From assembly GCA_024698845.1 (NCBI GenBank), contig JAILQR010000113.1:1-8928 (forward strand): DNA of 8,928 nt. Reading direction: 5' to 3'. The first letter of the stretch is position 1, and each line of letters opens with the position of its first letter. The notes below the pieces were generated by a model. It did not search any database, was not told where the DNA came from, and worked only from the letters and a program-made list of their open reading frames with translations. Made by a program: the position numbers and the translations under genes. The DNA is from Bacilli bacterium. GTDB lineage: Bacteria; Bacillota_I; Bacilli_A; RF39; UBA660. Below, piece after piece: positions 1-5,901 of this stretch.

Positions 1-182
1 TTAGAAGTAGTAACTTCTTTTTTTGTTTTTTTAGTTTTCTTTTCAAAAATATGATTTGCCTGTAGCATAAAATTGTATTTCTCTTGATTTTCAACTTTTG
101 TATCAGTATTAATTATGACTATTAAGAAAATAGATAGTATAGTCATAAATATACGAGATACTTTAAAAAAATATTTTTTCAT
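1..182 (-). CDS. Small membrane-anchored or exported protein, 3' part cut off by the window edge
   Basis: Only the first 60 codons are visible; the gene runs off the left edge. The product starts MKKYFFKVSRIFMTILSIFL. A basic N-terminus is followed by a hydrophobic stretch (about residues 10-24), which is a signal peptide or signal anchor, and then by a polar segment rich in Lys and Thr (about residues 48-60). The reading frame is open throughout. The start is well supported: on the minus strand an AAGGGG ribosome binding site (192-197) lies 9 bases before the ATG, and a perfect consensus promoter lies just upstream. No domain can be recognised in the visible part, so no function is proposed. 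By neighbourhood it could be another envelope protein. It is transcribed away from the tRNA, whose terminator precedes its promoter. Confidence 0.8.
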   Translation of the reverse strand, partial: MKKYFFKVSRIFMTILSIFLIVIINTDTKVENQEKYNFMLQANHIFEKKTKKTKKEVTTS

Positions 183-210
183 AACCCCATACCCCTTGAA
201 TTGGTGTCAT

Positions 211-239
211 ATTATATCAGAAAGTATTAAAAATGTCAA
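211..239 (-). promoter_or_regulatory. Consensus sigma-A promoter for the partial minus-strand gene
   Basis: On the minus strand TTGACA (234-239) and TATAAT (211-216) are separated by exactly 17 bases, a perfect match to the housekeeping promoter in both boxes. Transcription should start near 204, leaving a leader of about 20 bases that contains the AAGGGG ribosome binding site at 192-197. Such a perfect promoter suggests strong, constitutive expression unless a repressor acts on it. Confidence 0.9.
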
Positions 240-278
240 GTATTTATACAAAGCCATATTTTGCTTTAATTTTTTAAC

Positions 279-303
279 AAAAAAAATCCCTTTTGGGGAT
301 TTT
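279..303 (-). terminator. Rho-independent terminator of the tRNA-Gly gene
   Basis: Read on the minus strand, AAATCCC and GGGATTT form a perfect 7-bp stem (296-302 with 284-290) around a 5-base loop. A further run of five T follows the stem (279-283). It lies 10 bases downstream of the CCA end of the tRNA and insulates the tRNA from the next minus-strand promoter. Read on the plus strand its T run is short, so it is chiefly a minus-strand terminator. Confidence 0.85.
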
Positions 304-312
304 ATATATTCA

Positions 313-387
313 TGGAGCAAGTGAGGAGAATCGAACTCCCATCTCAACCTTGGCAAGGTCGCATATTAACCATTATACTACACCTGC
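313..387 (-). tRNA. tRNA-Gly, anticodon GCC, CCA encoded
   Basis: The minus strand folds into a complete 75-base cloverleaf. The acceptor stem is GCAGGTG/CACTTGC with one G-T pair. The D stem GTAT/ATAT encloses a loop with GG. The anticodon stem CGACC/GGTTG holds loop TTGCCAA, giving anticodon GCC. The T stem GGGAG/CTCCT holds loop TTCGATT. The discriminator is T and a genomic CCA follows. The GCC anticodon reads GGC and GGU codons, and GGT is common in the genes of this window. It is a single transcription unit with its own promoter (399-427) and terminator (279-303). Confidence 0.97.
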
Positions 388-398
388 ATTGCATATGT

Positions 399-427
399 AT
401 AATATCAAAAAAATCTGTCATTTGCAA
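399..427 (-). promoter_or_regulatory. Promoter of tRNA-Gly
   Basis: On the minus strand TTGCAA (422-427) and TATTAT (399-404) are 17 bases apart, and the tRNA begins 11 bases after the -10 box. The spacing fits a very short 5' leader, as expected for a tRNA gene. It lies back to back with the plus-strand promoter at 429-457. Confidence 0.75.
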
Positions 428-428
428 G

Positions 429-457
429 TTTATTTTACATAGATATCATGATATAAT
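429..457 (+). promoter_or_regulatory. Probable promoter of the LTA synthase operon
   Basis: A perfect TATAAT (452-457) lies 24 bases before the start codon at 482. With a 17-base spacer the -35 box would be TTTATT, which is weak. The transcript would begin near 464 and carry GAGGT (471-475), 6 bases before the ATG. The promoter is bracketed by an inverted repeat, ATTTGCA (420-426) and TGCAAAT (464-470). That repeat could be an operator, though it may be chance in such AT-rich DNA. Confidence 0.6.
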
Positions 458-481
458 TATATATGCAAATGAGGTAGATTT

Positions 482-2524
482 ATGAAGGAAAAATTTGTAA
501 ATATATTTTCTTCAATTAGAAGAAAAATTGTTAATTATTTCTTAACAAATAAATTATTTATAACTTACGTTATTTTAGGCTTTATTGGAACAGTAGTTGC
601 AAGAGGTTTTTCATTTGGACATACTATATTTTTAAAAGCCCAAGCTACTGATCTTGCACTTATTTTATTACTAGGTTCTTTATGTTATTTTATGAAGCCT
701 AAGAATAGATATAAATATTTATTATTTTGGTTAATTGTATTTGCTGGTATTGAAACGATAAACGTTATATATTATAAATTCTTTACAAGTTTTGCATCAT
801 TTAGTGAATTTGCAACTCTTGGACAAACTGAAACAGTTGTTGGTTCAATATTTGAAAAGTTAAGAGTTATTAATTTCGTTTATGTATTATCTCCGATTAT
901 ATTTGTTCTAATACATAAGAAAATTGCAAAATCTGCATATTATACTTTTATTGAAAAAATTAATAAGTCAAAAAGATGTTTCTTAACATCAATTATTGTT
1001 GCACTTCTTTGTTTAGGATATTCTTTTGGCACTGCTACTAAAACTGATTACTCAAGACTTGCTAAACAATGGAATAGAGTTTATATAGCTGATAGATTTG
1101 GTTTTGTGCTATATCAATTTAATGATTTAGTTCAAACATTAACTCCAAAGTTTAGTAGTTTATTCGGATATGATGATGCTGCCAAACAATTTAATGAATT
1201 TTTTACAAAAGAAGAAATTGAATCATATTCACAAAAGAACGAATATACAGATATATTTAAAGGTAAAAATATCATATTTGTTCACATGGAAAGTATTCAA
1301 GATTTCTTAATGGATTTTGAATTTAATGGAGAAGAAATATTACCAACAGTTAATAGACTAGCTAAAGAAGGTATGTTCTTCGAAAACTTCTATCCACAAA
1401 TAAGTACTGGTACTTCATCAGATACTGAGTTCACATTACTTTCAAGTTTACTTCCAGCTGCAAGTGGTACAGTGTTTGTAAGTTACTATAATAGAGATTA
1501 TAATACTGTTCCTAAATACTTTAGTGAGCTAGGATATTCAACATTTAGTATGCATGGTAACCACGCATCTATGTGGAATAGAGCAAAAGTACATCCAAGA
1601 CTTGGATATCAAAAAATGTATTTTGAAGAAACATTTGAATATACTGAAGATGATGTTATTAACTTAGGTATTAACGATTCTTTATTCTTTAAAGAAGCAA
1701 TGCCTATTTTAGAAAAAATTGAACAAGAAGAATCACCATATATGGGAACAGTTATTACATTATCTAACCATTCACCATTTATCTATACGGATAAATATGC
1801 ACCACTAGATTTATCAACAACATTTGTTAACTCTAAAGGTAATAAAGTAACAACTGATTACCTATCAGATACACCTGCTGGTAATTATTTAACTAGTGCG
1901 CATAGTGCTGATTTAGCTTTAGGTGAATTTATAGATTATGTAAATGAATCTGATTACTTTAACGATACAATCTTCGTATTCTATGGCGATCATGATGCTA
2001 GATTATCTAGAAATGAAATGAATTACTTATATAACTATAATCCTGAAAATGGTGAGTTATTAAGTGAGAAAGATCCTAACTATACTGATTATGATAATTT
2101 TGATCATGAACTTAACAAAAAGACTCCTTTAATTATTTGGAGTAAAGATAAAGAAGTTAGAAATAAACTTAATAAAAAGATTAGTTATGTAACAGGTATG
2201 TATGATGTTATGCCTACTATTGGTAATATGTTTGGATTTAAAAATCCATTTGCTATGGGTCATGATATATTCAATATTAAAAATGATAATATTGTTATAT
2301 TCCCTAATGGTAATTTCTTAACTAATAAGATTTATTATAGCAATGCATCAGGTAAGTATAAAACACTTAAAAATAATGCAGTACTAGATGAAAACTATGT
2401 TAAAGAAAGAGTAGATTATACTGAAACTAGACTTGATGTAAGTAATAATATTATTGTTCATAACTTAATTAAAAATGAAGGTAGCAAAGTATTAAAAAGA
2501 ATAAGTGAAGAGGGGCAAAATTAA
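482..2524 (+). CDS. ltaS: LtaS-type lipoteichoic acid synthase (glycerol-phosphate transferase of the sulfatase fold)
   Basis: This 680-residue polytopic enzyme should move glycerol-phosphate units from phosphatidylglycerol onto a growing lipoteichoic acid chain outside the cell. Five membrane helices are visible (about 25-40, 57-72, 78-97, 129-145, 167-184), followed by an extracytoplasmic sulfatase-fold domain (about 260-610). LtaS landmarks are present: metal-binding Glu in VHMESIQ (E270), HGN then MWNR (substrate-site His, Trp and Arg), SNHSPF, and the metal pair GDHD (D503, H504). The nucleophile motif reads STGTSSDTEF; aligned to the GKTSD motif of Staphylococcus aureus LtaS, the catalytic Thr is Ser (S312). 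About 70 residues follow the usual domain end. GAGGT lies 6 bases before the ATG. The stop overlaps the next start by one base, so the two are translationally coupled. Membership of the LtaS family is firm. It could be an LtaS paralogue or primase rather than the main synthase. Confidence 0.93.
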   Translation: MKEKFVNIFSSIRRKIVNYFLTNKLFITYVILGFIGTVVARGFSFGHTIFLKAQATDLALILLLGSLCYFMKPKNRYKYLLFWLIVFAGIETINVIYYKFFTSFASFSEFATLGQTETVVGSIFEKLRVINFVYVLSPIIFVLIHKKIAKSAYYTFIEKINKSKRCFLTSIIVALLCLGYSFGTATKTDYSRLAKQWNRVYIADRFGFVLYQFNDLVQTLTPKFSSLFGYDDAAKQFNEFFTKEEIESYSQKNEYTDIFKGKNIIFVHMESIQDFLMDFEFNGEEILPTVNRLAKEGMFFENFYPQISTGTSSDTEFTLLSSLLPAASGTVFVSYYNRDYNTVPKYFSELGYSTFSMHGNHASMWNRAKVHPRLGYQKMYFEETFEYTEDDVINLGINDSLFFKEAMPILEKIEQEESPYMGTVITLSNHSPFIYTDKYAPLDLSTTFVNSKGNKVTTDYLSDTPAGNYLTSAHSADLALGEFIDYVNESDYFNDTIFVFYGDHDARLSRNEMNYLYNYNPENGELLSEKDPNYTDYDNFDHELNKKTPLIIWSKDKEVRNKLNKKISYVTGMYDVMPTIGNMFGFKNPFAMGHDIFNIKNDNIVIFPNGNFLTNKIYYSNASGKYKTLKNNAVLDENYVKERVDYTETRLDVSNNIIVHNLIKNEGSKVLKRISEEGQN

Positions 2525-3150
2525 TGGGTAAAGGATATAGAACAGGATTTTTAGTTATATTATTCTTAATACTAGTTATTATGGGTACATATTATGCTTC
2601 AAATCATTTCTTTAATCATAAAAAGAAAGATAGCTTTTCTGTAGTTGTCGACAAAATTAATGATTATGGATATACTCTTGATGAAAGAGATTCCAAAGTA
2701 ATGAGAAAGACTTTTAAAGAACTTAAAAAAGTTCTTAAAAAGGATAAAGTGGATGATAAGGAATATGCTAATTTATTAGCAGAACTTTATATAATTGATT
2801 TATATGATATAAATAACAAAGTTAATAAATATGATGTTCCTTGTCTTGAATATATTTATCCAAATGAAGTTGATAAATTCAAATCTATGATTAAAGATGA
2901 TTTTTATAGTAGACTTGAAGATAATTCTGATAAGGATAGAAAACAAGAACTTCCTACTGTAAAAAGTATTAGTGTCACTTCAACTGAAGAAGATACTATT
3001 AAGGTAGGAGAAGAAGAAAAAAATGGGTATGTTGTACTAGTAGAATGGACTTACGATAAAGATCTAGGTTTTGATAATAAAGCTAAGGTTAGTTTAGTTA
3101 AAGATGATACTAAATTATACGTTGTTAAACATACACCAATTATGGATTGA
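2524..3150 (+). CDS. Unknown single-pass membrane protein coupled to the LTA synthase gene
   Basis: I do not recognise this 208-residue protein. It has one N-terminal hydrophobic segment (about residues 8-26) after a basic start, so it is probably anchored with its bulk outside. Residues 30-140 are charged and helical-looking, with Lys/Asp/Glu-rich stretches. The last 65 residues look beta-rich, with alternating hydrophobics such as YVVLVEWTYDKDLGFDN. There is a single Cys (in VPCLEY), so no internal disulfide. Its ATG overlaps the TAA of the LTA synthase gene (TAATG), and AGGGG (2511-2515) lies 8 bases upstream inside that gene. Such coupling usually marks proteins made in matched amounts, so it may be an accessory or regulatory partner of the synthase. 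That role is inference from position only. Confidence 0.85.
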   Translation: MGKGYRTGFLVILFLILVIMGTYYASNHFFNHKKKDSFSVVVDKINDYGYTLDERDSKVMRKTFKELKKVLKKDKVDDKEYANLLAELYIIDLYDINNKVNKYDVPCLEYIYPNEVDKFKSMIKDDFYSRLEDNSDKDRKQELPTVKSISVTSTEEDTIKVGEEEKNGYVVLVEWTYDKDLGFDNKAKVSLVKDDTKLYVVKHTPIMD

Positions 3151-3174
3151 TTTTTAGTAAAAAACATATATAAT
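3147..3174 (+). promoter_or_regulatory. Possible internal promoter before the Lys-rich membrane protein gene
   Basis: TTGATT (3147-3152) and a perfect TATAAT (3169-3174) are 16 bases apart and straddle the stop of the preceding gene. The start point would fall near 3181, giving a leader of only about 14 bases that just includes the ribosome binding site. No terminator lies between the two genes, so read-through from the upstream promoter is also expected. Confidence 0.4.
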
Positions 3175-3182
3175 ATTAATTC

Positions 3183-3189
3183 GAGGTGA
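3183..3189 (+). promoter_or_regulatory. Ribosome binding site that fixes the start at 3195
   Basis: GAGGTGA ends 5 bases before the ATG at 3195, and a further AAGG overlaps its end. An in-frame GTG exists at 3186, but it lies inside this ribosome binding site and has none of its own. The ATG at 3195 is therefore the likely start, giving 239 residues rather than 242. Confidence 0.8.
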
Positions 3190-3194
3190 AGGCA

Positions 3195-3914
3195 ATGGGA
3201 AAATTTGATATGATTGACTGGATTTTTATATCATTAATATCTTTTTATCTAGTTGTTTTCACTGTGATCTTTGTTTTATTAATCTTAAAATATCGAGGCA
3301 TTCGAGGTTTATTTAGATACTTACTTACTCAAGATGATAGTTTAGAAAATAAAGTAACTATTGAAGAATATGTTAATAAAATGAAAACCTTAGATAGCGA
3401 AGTTAATAAAAATGATATCAAAGAAAATGAAAAACTAATAAAACTTAAACATAAGGAAGAGAAGAAGAAGTTAAAAATTATGAAGAAAGAACAAAAACAA
3501 GAAGCTAAATTAATTAAAAGAGATGAAAAACTTGCTCTTAAAACAACATCAGAAAGTAAAGAAAACAAATTTACAAGTATTATTAATAAAGTTAAAAATT
3601 ATATTTTAAAATTATTTAAGAAAGAAATTAAAAATGAAGTAGTTCAAGAAGTTGTTAAAGAAGTTGAAAAAGAGGCAAAACCTAAAACTGCTACAACTAA
3701 GAAAAAAACATCAGCTACTACTAAGAAAATTACAACAACAAGAAAAACAACTACTGCTAAAAAAACAACTTCTACAGCTAAAAAGAGACCAGCTGCTAAG
3801 AAAACTGCTCCAAAGAAGTCTACAACAGCATCTACTACAAAAAAGAAGAGTACAACAACAAAGAAGAAAACAACAAATTCAAATACTACAAAAAAAACAA
3901 GTTCAAAGAAATAA
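3195..3914 (+). CDS. Membrane-anchored protein with a histone-H1-like Lys/Thr/Ala tail
   Basis: No known family is recognised with certainty. The 239 residues fall into four parts. An acidic N-terminus precedes one membrane helix (about 9-32). Arg/Lys follow directly (KYRGIRGLFR), which predicts outside N-terminus and cytoplasmic remainder. Residues 50-120 form a highly charged, probably coiled-coil helix. Residues 125-145 form a basic amphipathic helix (FTSIINKVKNYILKLFKKEI). Residues 162-239 form a low-complexity tail of Lys, Thr, Ala, Ser and Pro, with runs such as TAKKRPAAKKTAPKKS, like eukaryotic H1 and bacterial H1-like proteins. A cytoplasmic polycation on a membrane tether could bind DNA, RNA or acidic lipids; this is inference. 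It is the third gene of the LTA synthase operon, 44 bases after its neighbour. Its last five codons form part of the terminator stem. A wall-facing topology would instead suggest binding to anionic polymers. Confidence 0.85.
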   Translation: MGKFDMIDWIFISLISFYLVVFTVIFVLLILKYRGIRGLFRYLLTQDDSLENKVTIEEYVNKMKTLDSEVNKNDIKENEKLIKLKHKEEKKKLKIMKKEQKQEAKLIKRDEKLALKTTSESKENKFTSIINKVKNYILKLFKKEIKNEVVQEVVKEVEKEAKPKTATTKKKTSATTKKITTTRKTTTAKKTTSTAKKRPAAKKTAPKKSTTASTTKKKSTTTKKKTTNSNTTKKTSSKK

Positions 3915-3931
3915 TTTGAACTTGTTTTTTT
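3895..3931. terminator. Bidirectional terminator shared by two convergent genes
   Basis: AAACAAGTTCAAA (3895-3907) pairs perfectly with TTTGAACTTGTTT (3915-3927) around the 7-base loop GAAATAA. T run 3925-3931 serves plus-strand transcripts, and the A run 3890-3897 gives a U run to minus-strand transcripts. The loop contains the stop codon of the plus-strand gene (3912-3914), and the minus-strand gene's stop (3930-3932) lies at the outer edge. One hairpin thus ends both operons, with only 15 bases between the two stop codons. Confidence 0.9.
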
Positions 3932-5741
3932 ATTTGTTAATATAAACTGTTAAATTAGATATAGCAGATAATCTTGTTTGGCTTTGTACGCTTTGTCCTG
4001 ATACATATCCAGGAAGTACATTTGAATCATATCTACTATTTGTATGATCTACATATTCATATTTAACATCAATGTTTTTATCTTCAGACCAGTTGACTAC
4101 ATCACTGACTGAATAGTTTTTAAAGTTAGGTAATGTCTCTATTGTATTACCACCAGTTATGCCTTTACCGATAATTTTTTCTTCATATTCCATGTTGATG
4201 TCATAACTAAATGATTTGTTCATTGTTGCTTTTTTCTTACCTAGATTAATTTTCATTTCATTTTTGATAGCTTCTAAAGAAGCTGGATAATATCCAATAC
4301 ATGATATATAACCATAACTTGTATATATTGGAAGATCATAATATTCCATATATGTTTTTTGAATTGTTACAATATCTTCACCATTAAGTGAATTTAGAAG
4401 CATTTGTTTAATAGTATCATAGAATGATAACATTTGATCTGTTTCAATATTAGTAGCAATGTTATCTGAAATAGATCCAAGTATTTCTTTAAAATCGCTA
4501 AATGATATTTTCTTAATCATTTTCTTAGCAATAGCTTCAACGATTATTTGTTGATTTTTAGTTCTATCAATATCACCACGAAGTAGTGTATGTCTATGTC
4601 TTGCAAGTGCTAGAGCTTGTTCACCATTTAAGTGTTGATATCCAGCTTTAAGACATATTTCATATTTTTTACCTTGTCTTCTTAAACTATCTGATTCACA
4701 GAAATCCTTAGGAACTTCTACATCAATTCCTCCAAGTGAATCTACAAGTTTTATTACACCATTAAAGTTGATTTTAATATAGTAATCAATTTTAATATCT
4801 GTTAAATTTTCAATTGTATCAATAACACATTTTGTACCGTATGCTGCAGATGAATTGATTTTGTTTTCTGCATTACCACGACAAGCAATTGGTACGTAAG
4901 TATCTCTAGGGATACTAAACATTGTTGCATTTAATGTTTTCGGATTAAATGTAATAAGCATTAAAGTATCACCATTAAATGCTGCATTAGCATTAAGTCC
5001 ATCTTTTTCTGAATCAACGCCCATTATTAATATAGTAAATGGTTCAGTTAAACTCTTTTCAGATTTTAAACTTAAATCTTGATTTTTCATTGTTCTACTT
5101 AATTTGTGAATTACTTTGGTATCTTCTTTTAAATTACTATAAGTATCTTCATCTTGGAATATTGTTACATAATTTGATGATACAAATATTGCATCAACAT
5201 CACCTTCAAATAATGCATTCATCATTGTGTAGTAGTCATTATATGTAACTAATTCATTTTTAAGTTTCTTTTGTTTAATTAATTCTTGTGGAATTATATA
5301 TCCTTCTATGTCATCTTTATTTTGAATAATTCCGATAGTTGAATCTTTAGTGAATTTTGTGTCTTTTAATTTTATTAAGTTTGTTGTATAAACAATTTCT
5401 TCTCTTTCACCAAATTTATCTAAACTATTATATATTTCGTTAATATAGTAAGTTCCAATTGTAAATACCAGTGAGAATAAAACTGCAAATAACATTGAAA
5501 CCATAAATTTTTGATGTTTTTTTAATATCAAATTCATCAAATTTGATATTAGATAATATATAAAGAATATTCCAAAGAATATTAATATACATATTCTAAT
5601 GAATGTTTCAATTTTATTAAGTTTTAACACACATATTACAAAAAGTATGTAACTAATAAGGTAGTAAAGAACTGATGTCAGGTACAACGTCAGTTCTACT
5701 TTATTGGTTCTTTTTAATTTTTTAAATAGTACCTTCATCAT
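3930..5741 (-). CDS. LCP (LytR-CpsA-Psr) family glycopolymer transferase with a PASTA-like C-terminus
   Basis: LCP enzymes move undecaprenyl-phosphate-linked glycopolymers, such as wall teichoic acid or capsule, onto peptidoglycan outside the membrane. The 603-residue product has three N-terminal membrane helices (about 18-40, 47-67, 79-98), where many LCP proteins have one. Residues 110-230 form an extra extracytoplasmic domain; YYTMMNALFEGDVDAIFVSS resembles half of a solute-binding-protein fold. The LCP domain (about 235-410) shows ILIMGVD, GDTLMLITFNP, the catalytic-region Arg in SIPRDTYV, ENKINSSAAYG, LARHR and GDIDRTKNQQ. In the last motif Asn replaces the Arg common before QQ. Residues 534-602 resemble PASTA, with a VLPGYVSGQSV core. 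The start is one of two tandem ATGs; AAAGGA (5748-5753) lies 6-7 bases before the first. It has its own promoter. LCP assignment is firm; the flanking domains are less certain. Confidence 0.92.
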   Translation of the reverse strand: MMKVLFKKLKRTNKVELTLYLTSVLYYLISYILFVICVLKLNKIETFIRICILIFFGIFFIYYLISNLMNLILKKHQKFMVSMLFAVLFSLVFTIGTYYINEIYNSLDKFGEREEIVYTTNLIKLKDTKFTKDSTIGIIQNKDDIEGYIIPQELIKQKKLKNELVTYNDYYTMMNALFEGDVDAIFVSSNYVTIFQDEDTYSNLKEDTKVIHKLSRTMKNQDLSLKSEKSLTEPFTILIMGVDSEKDGLNANAAFNGDTLMLITFNPKTLNATMFSIPRDTYVPIACRGNAENKINSSAAYGTKCVIDTIENLTDIKIDYYIKINFNGVIKLVDSLGGIDVEVPKDFCESDSLRRQGKKYEICLKAGYQHLNGEQALALARHRHTLLRGDIDRTKNQQIIVEAIAKKMIKKISFSDFKEILGSISDNIATNIETDQMLSFYDTIKQMLLNSLNGEDIVTIQKTYMEYYDLPIYTSYGYISCIGYYPASLEAIKNEMKINLGKKKATMNKSFSYDINMEYEEKIIGKGITGGNTIETLPNFKNYSVSDVVNWSEDKNIDVKYEYVDHTNSRYDSNVLPGYVSGQSVQSQTRLSAISNLTVYINK

Positions 5742-5764
5742 CTTTATCCTTTCGTACTTTATAA

Positions 5765-5793
5765 ATTATAACTTATATTTATATAGATTACAA
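5765..5793 (-). promoter_or_regulatory. Promoter of the LCP gene
   Basis: On the minus strand TTGTAA (5788-5793) and a perfect TATAAT (5765-5770) are 17 bases apart. The leader to the ATG at 5741 would be under 20 bases and contains AAAGGA. The region 5742-5901 between the divergent genes holds this promoter and that of the autolysin operon. Confidence 0.75.
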
Positions 5794-5842
5794 TTGATAT
5801 TTGGGCTTGACATTTACTTTATACACTTAGTTGCCATAGATA

Positions 5843-5871
5843 ATGATTTATCGTTGAAAAAACGTTATAAT
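5843..5871 (+). promoter_or_regulatory. Probable promoter of the autolysin operon, with overlapping dyads
   Basis: A perfect TATAAT (5866-5871) has only a weak -35 match (ATGATT, 5843-5848, 17-base spacer), which suggests help from an activator or control by a repressor. Two small dyads overlap it: GATAA/TTATC (5839-5843, 5848-5852) and CGTT/AACG (5852-5855, 5861-5864), the latter extended outward by TTAT and ATAA. The predicted start is near 5878, followed by a strong TAAGGAGG ribosome binding site (5885-5892), 9 bases before the ATG. Confidence 0.6.
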
Positions 5872-5901
5872 AAGGACAAATAGGTAAGGAGGCGCATAGA
5901 A

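Noticed and set aside
115..324. Plus-strand open frame of 69 codons
   Set aside because: It runs through the promoter of the minus-strand gene, the tRNA terminator and into the tRNA. It has no ribosome binding site and its product is low-complexity.
3186..3194. GTG start nine bases before the chosen ATG of the Lys-rich membrane protein
   Set aside because: The GTG is part of the ribosome binding site GAGGTGA that serves the ATG at 3195.
3329..3568. Minus-strand open frame opposite the coiled-coil region
   Set aside because: A shadow of Lys/Glu-rich codons read in reverse gives Ser/Phe/Leu-rich sequence. There is no ribosome binding site or domain.
3678..3911. Lys/Thr-coding stretch as a CRISPR or tandem DNA repeat
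   Set aside because: There is no regular period or constant repeat unit. The repetition comes from biased amino-acid composition.
3652..3945. Open frame in the +1 frame over the Lys-rich tail
   Set aside because: It is a by-product of the repetitive AAG/ACA-rich codons of the real gene. Its Leu/Lys/Gln repeats have no start signal, and it runs through the terminator.
5039..5248. Plus-strand open frame opposite the LCP gene
   Set aside because: It lies wholly inside a well-supported gene on the other strand, with no promoter or ribosome binding site.
5807..5825. TTGACA and TATACA as a promoter pair
   Set aside because: The spacer would be only 7 bases, far too short for sigma-A RNA polymerase.
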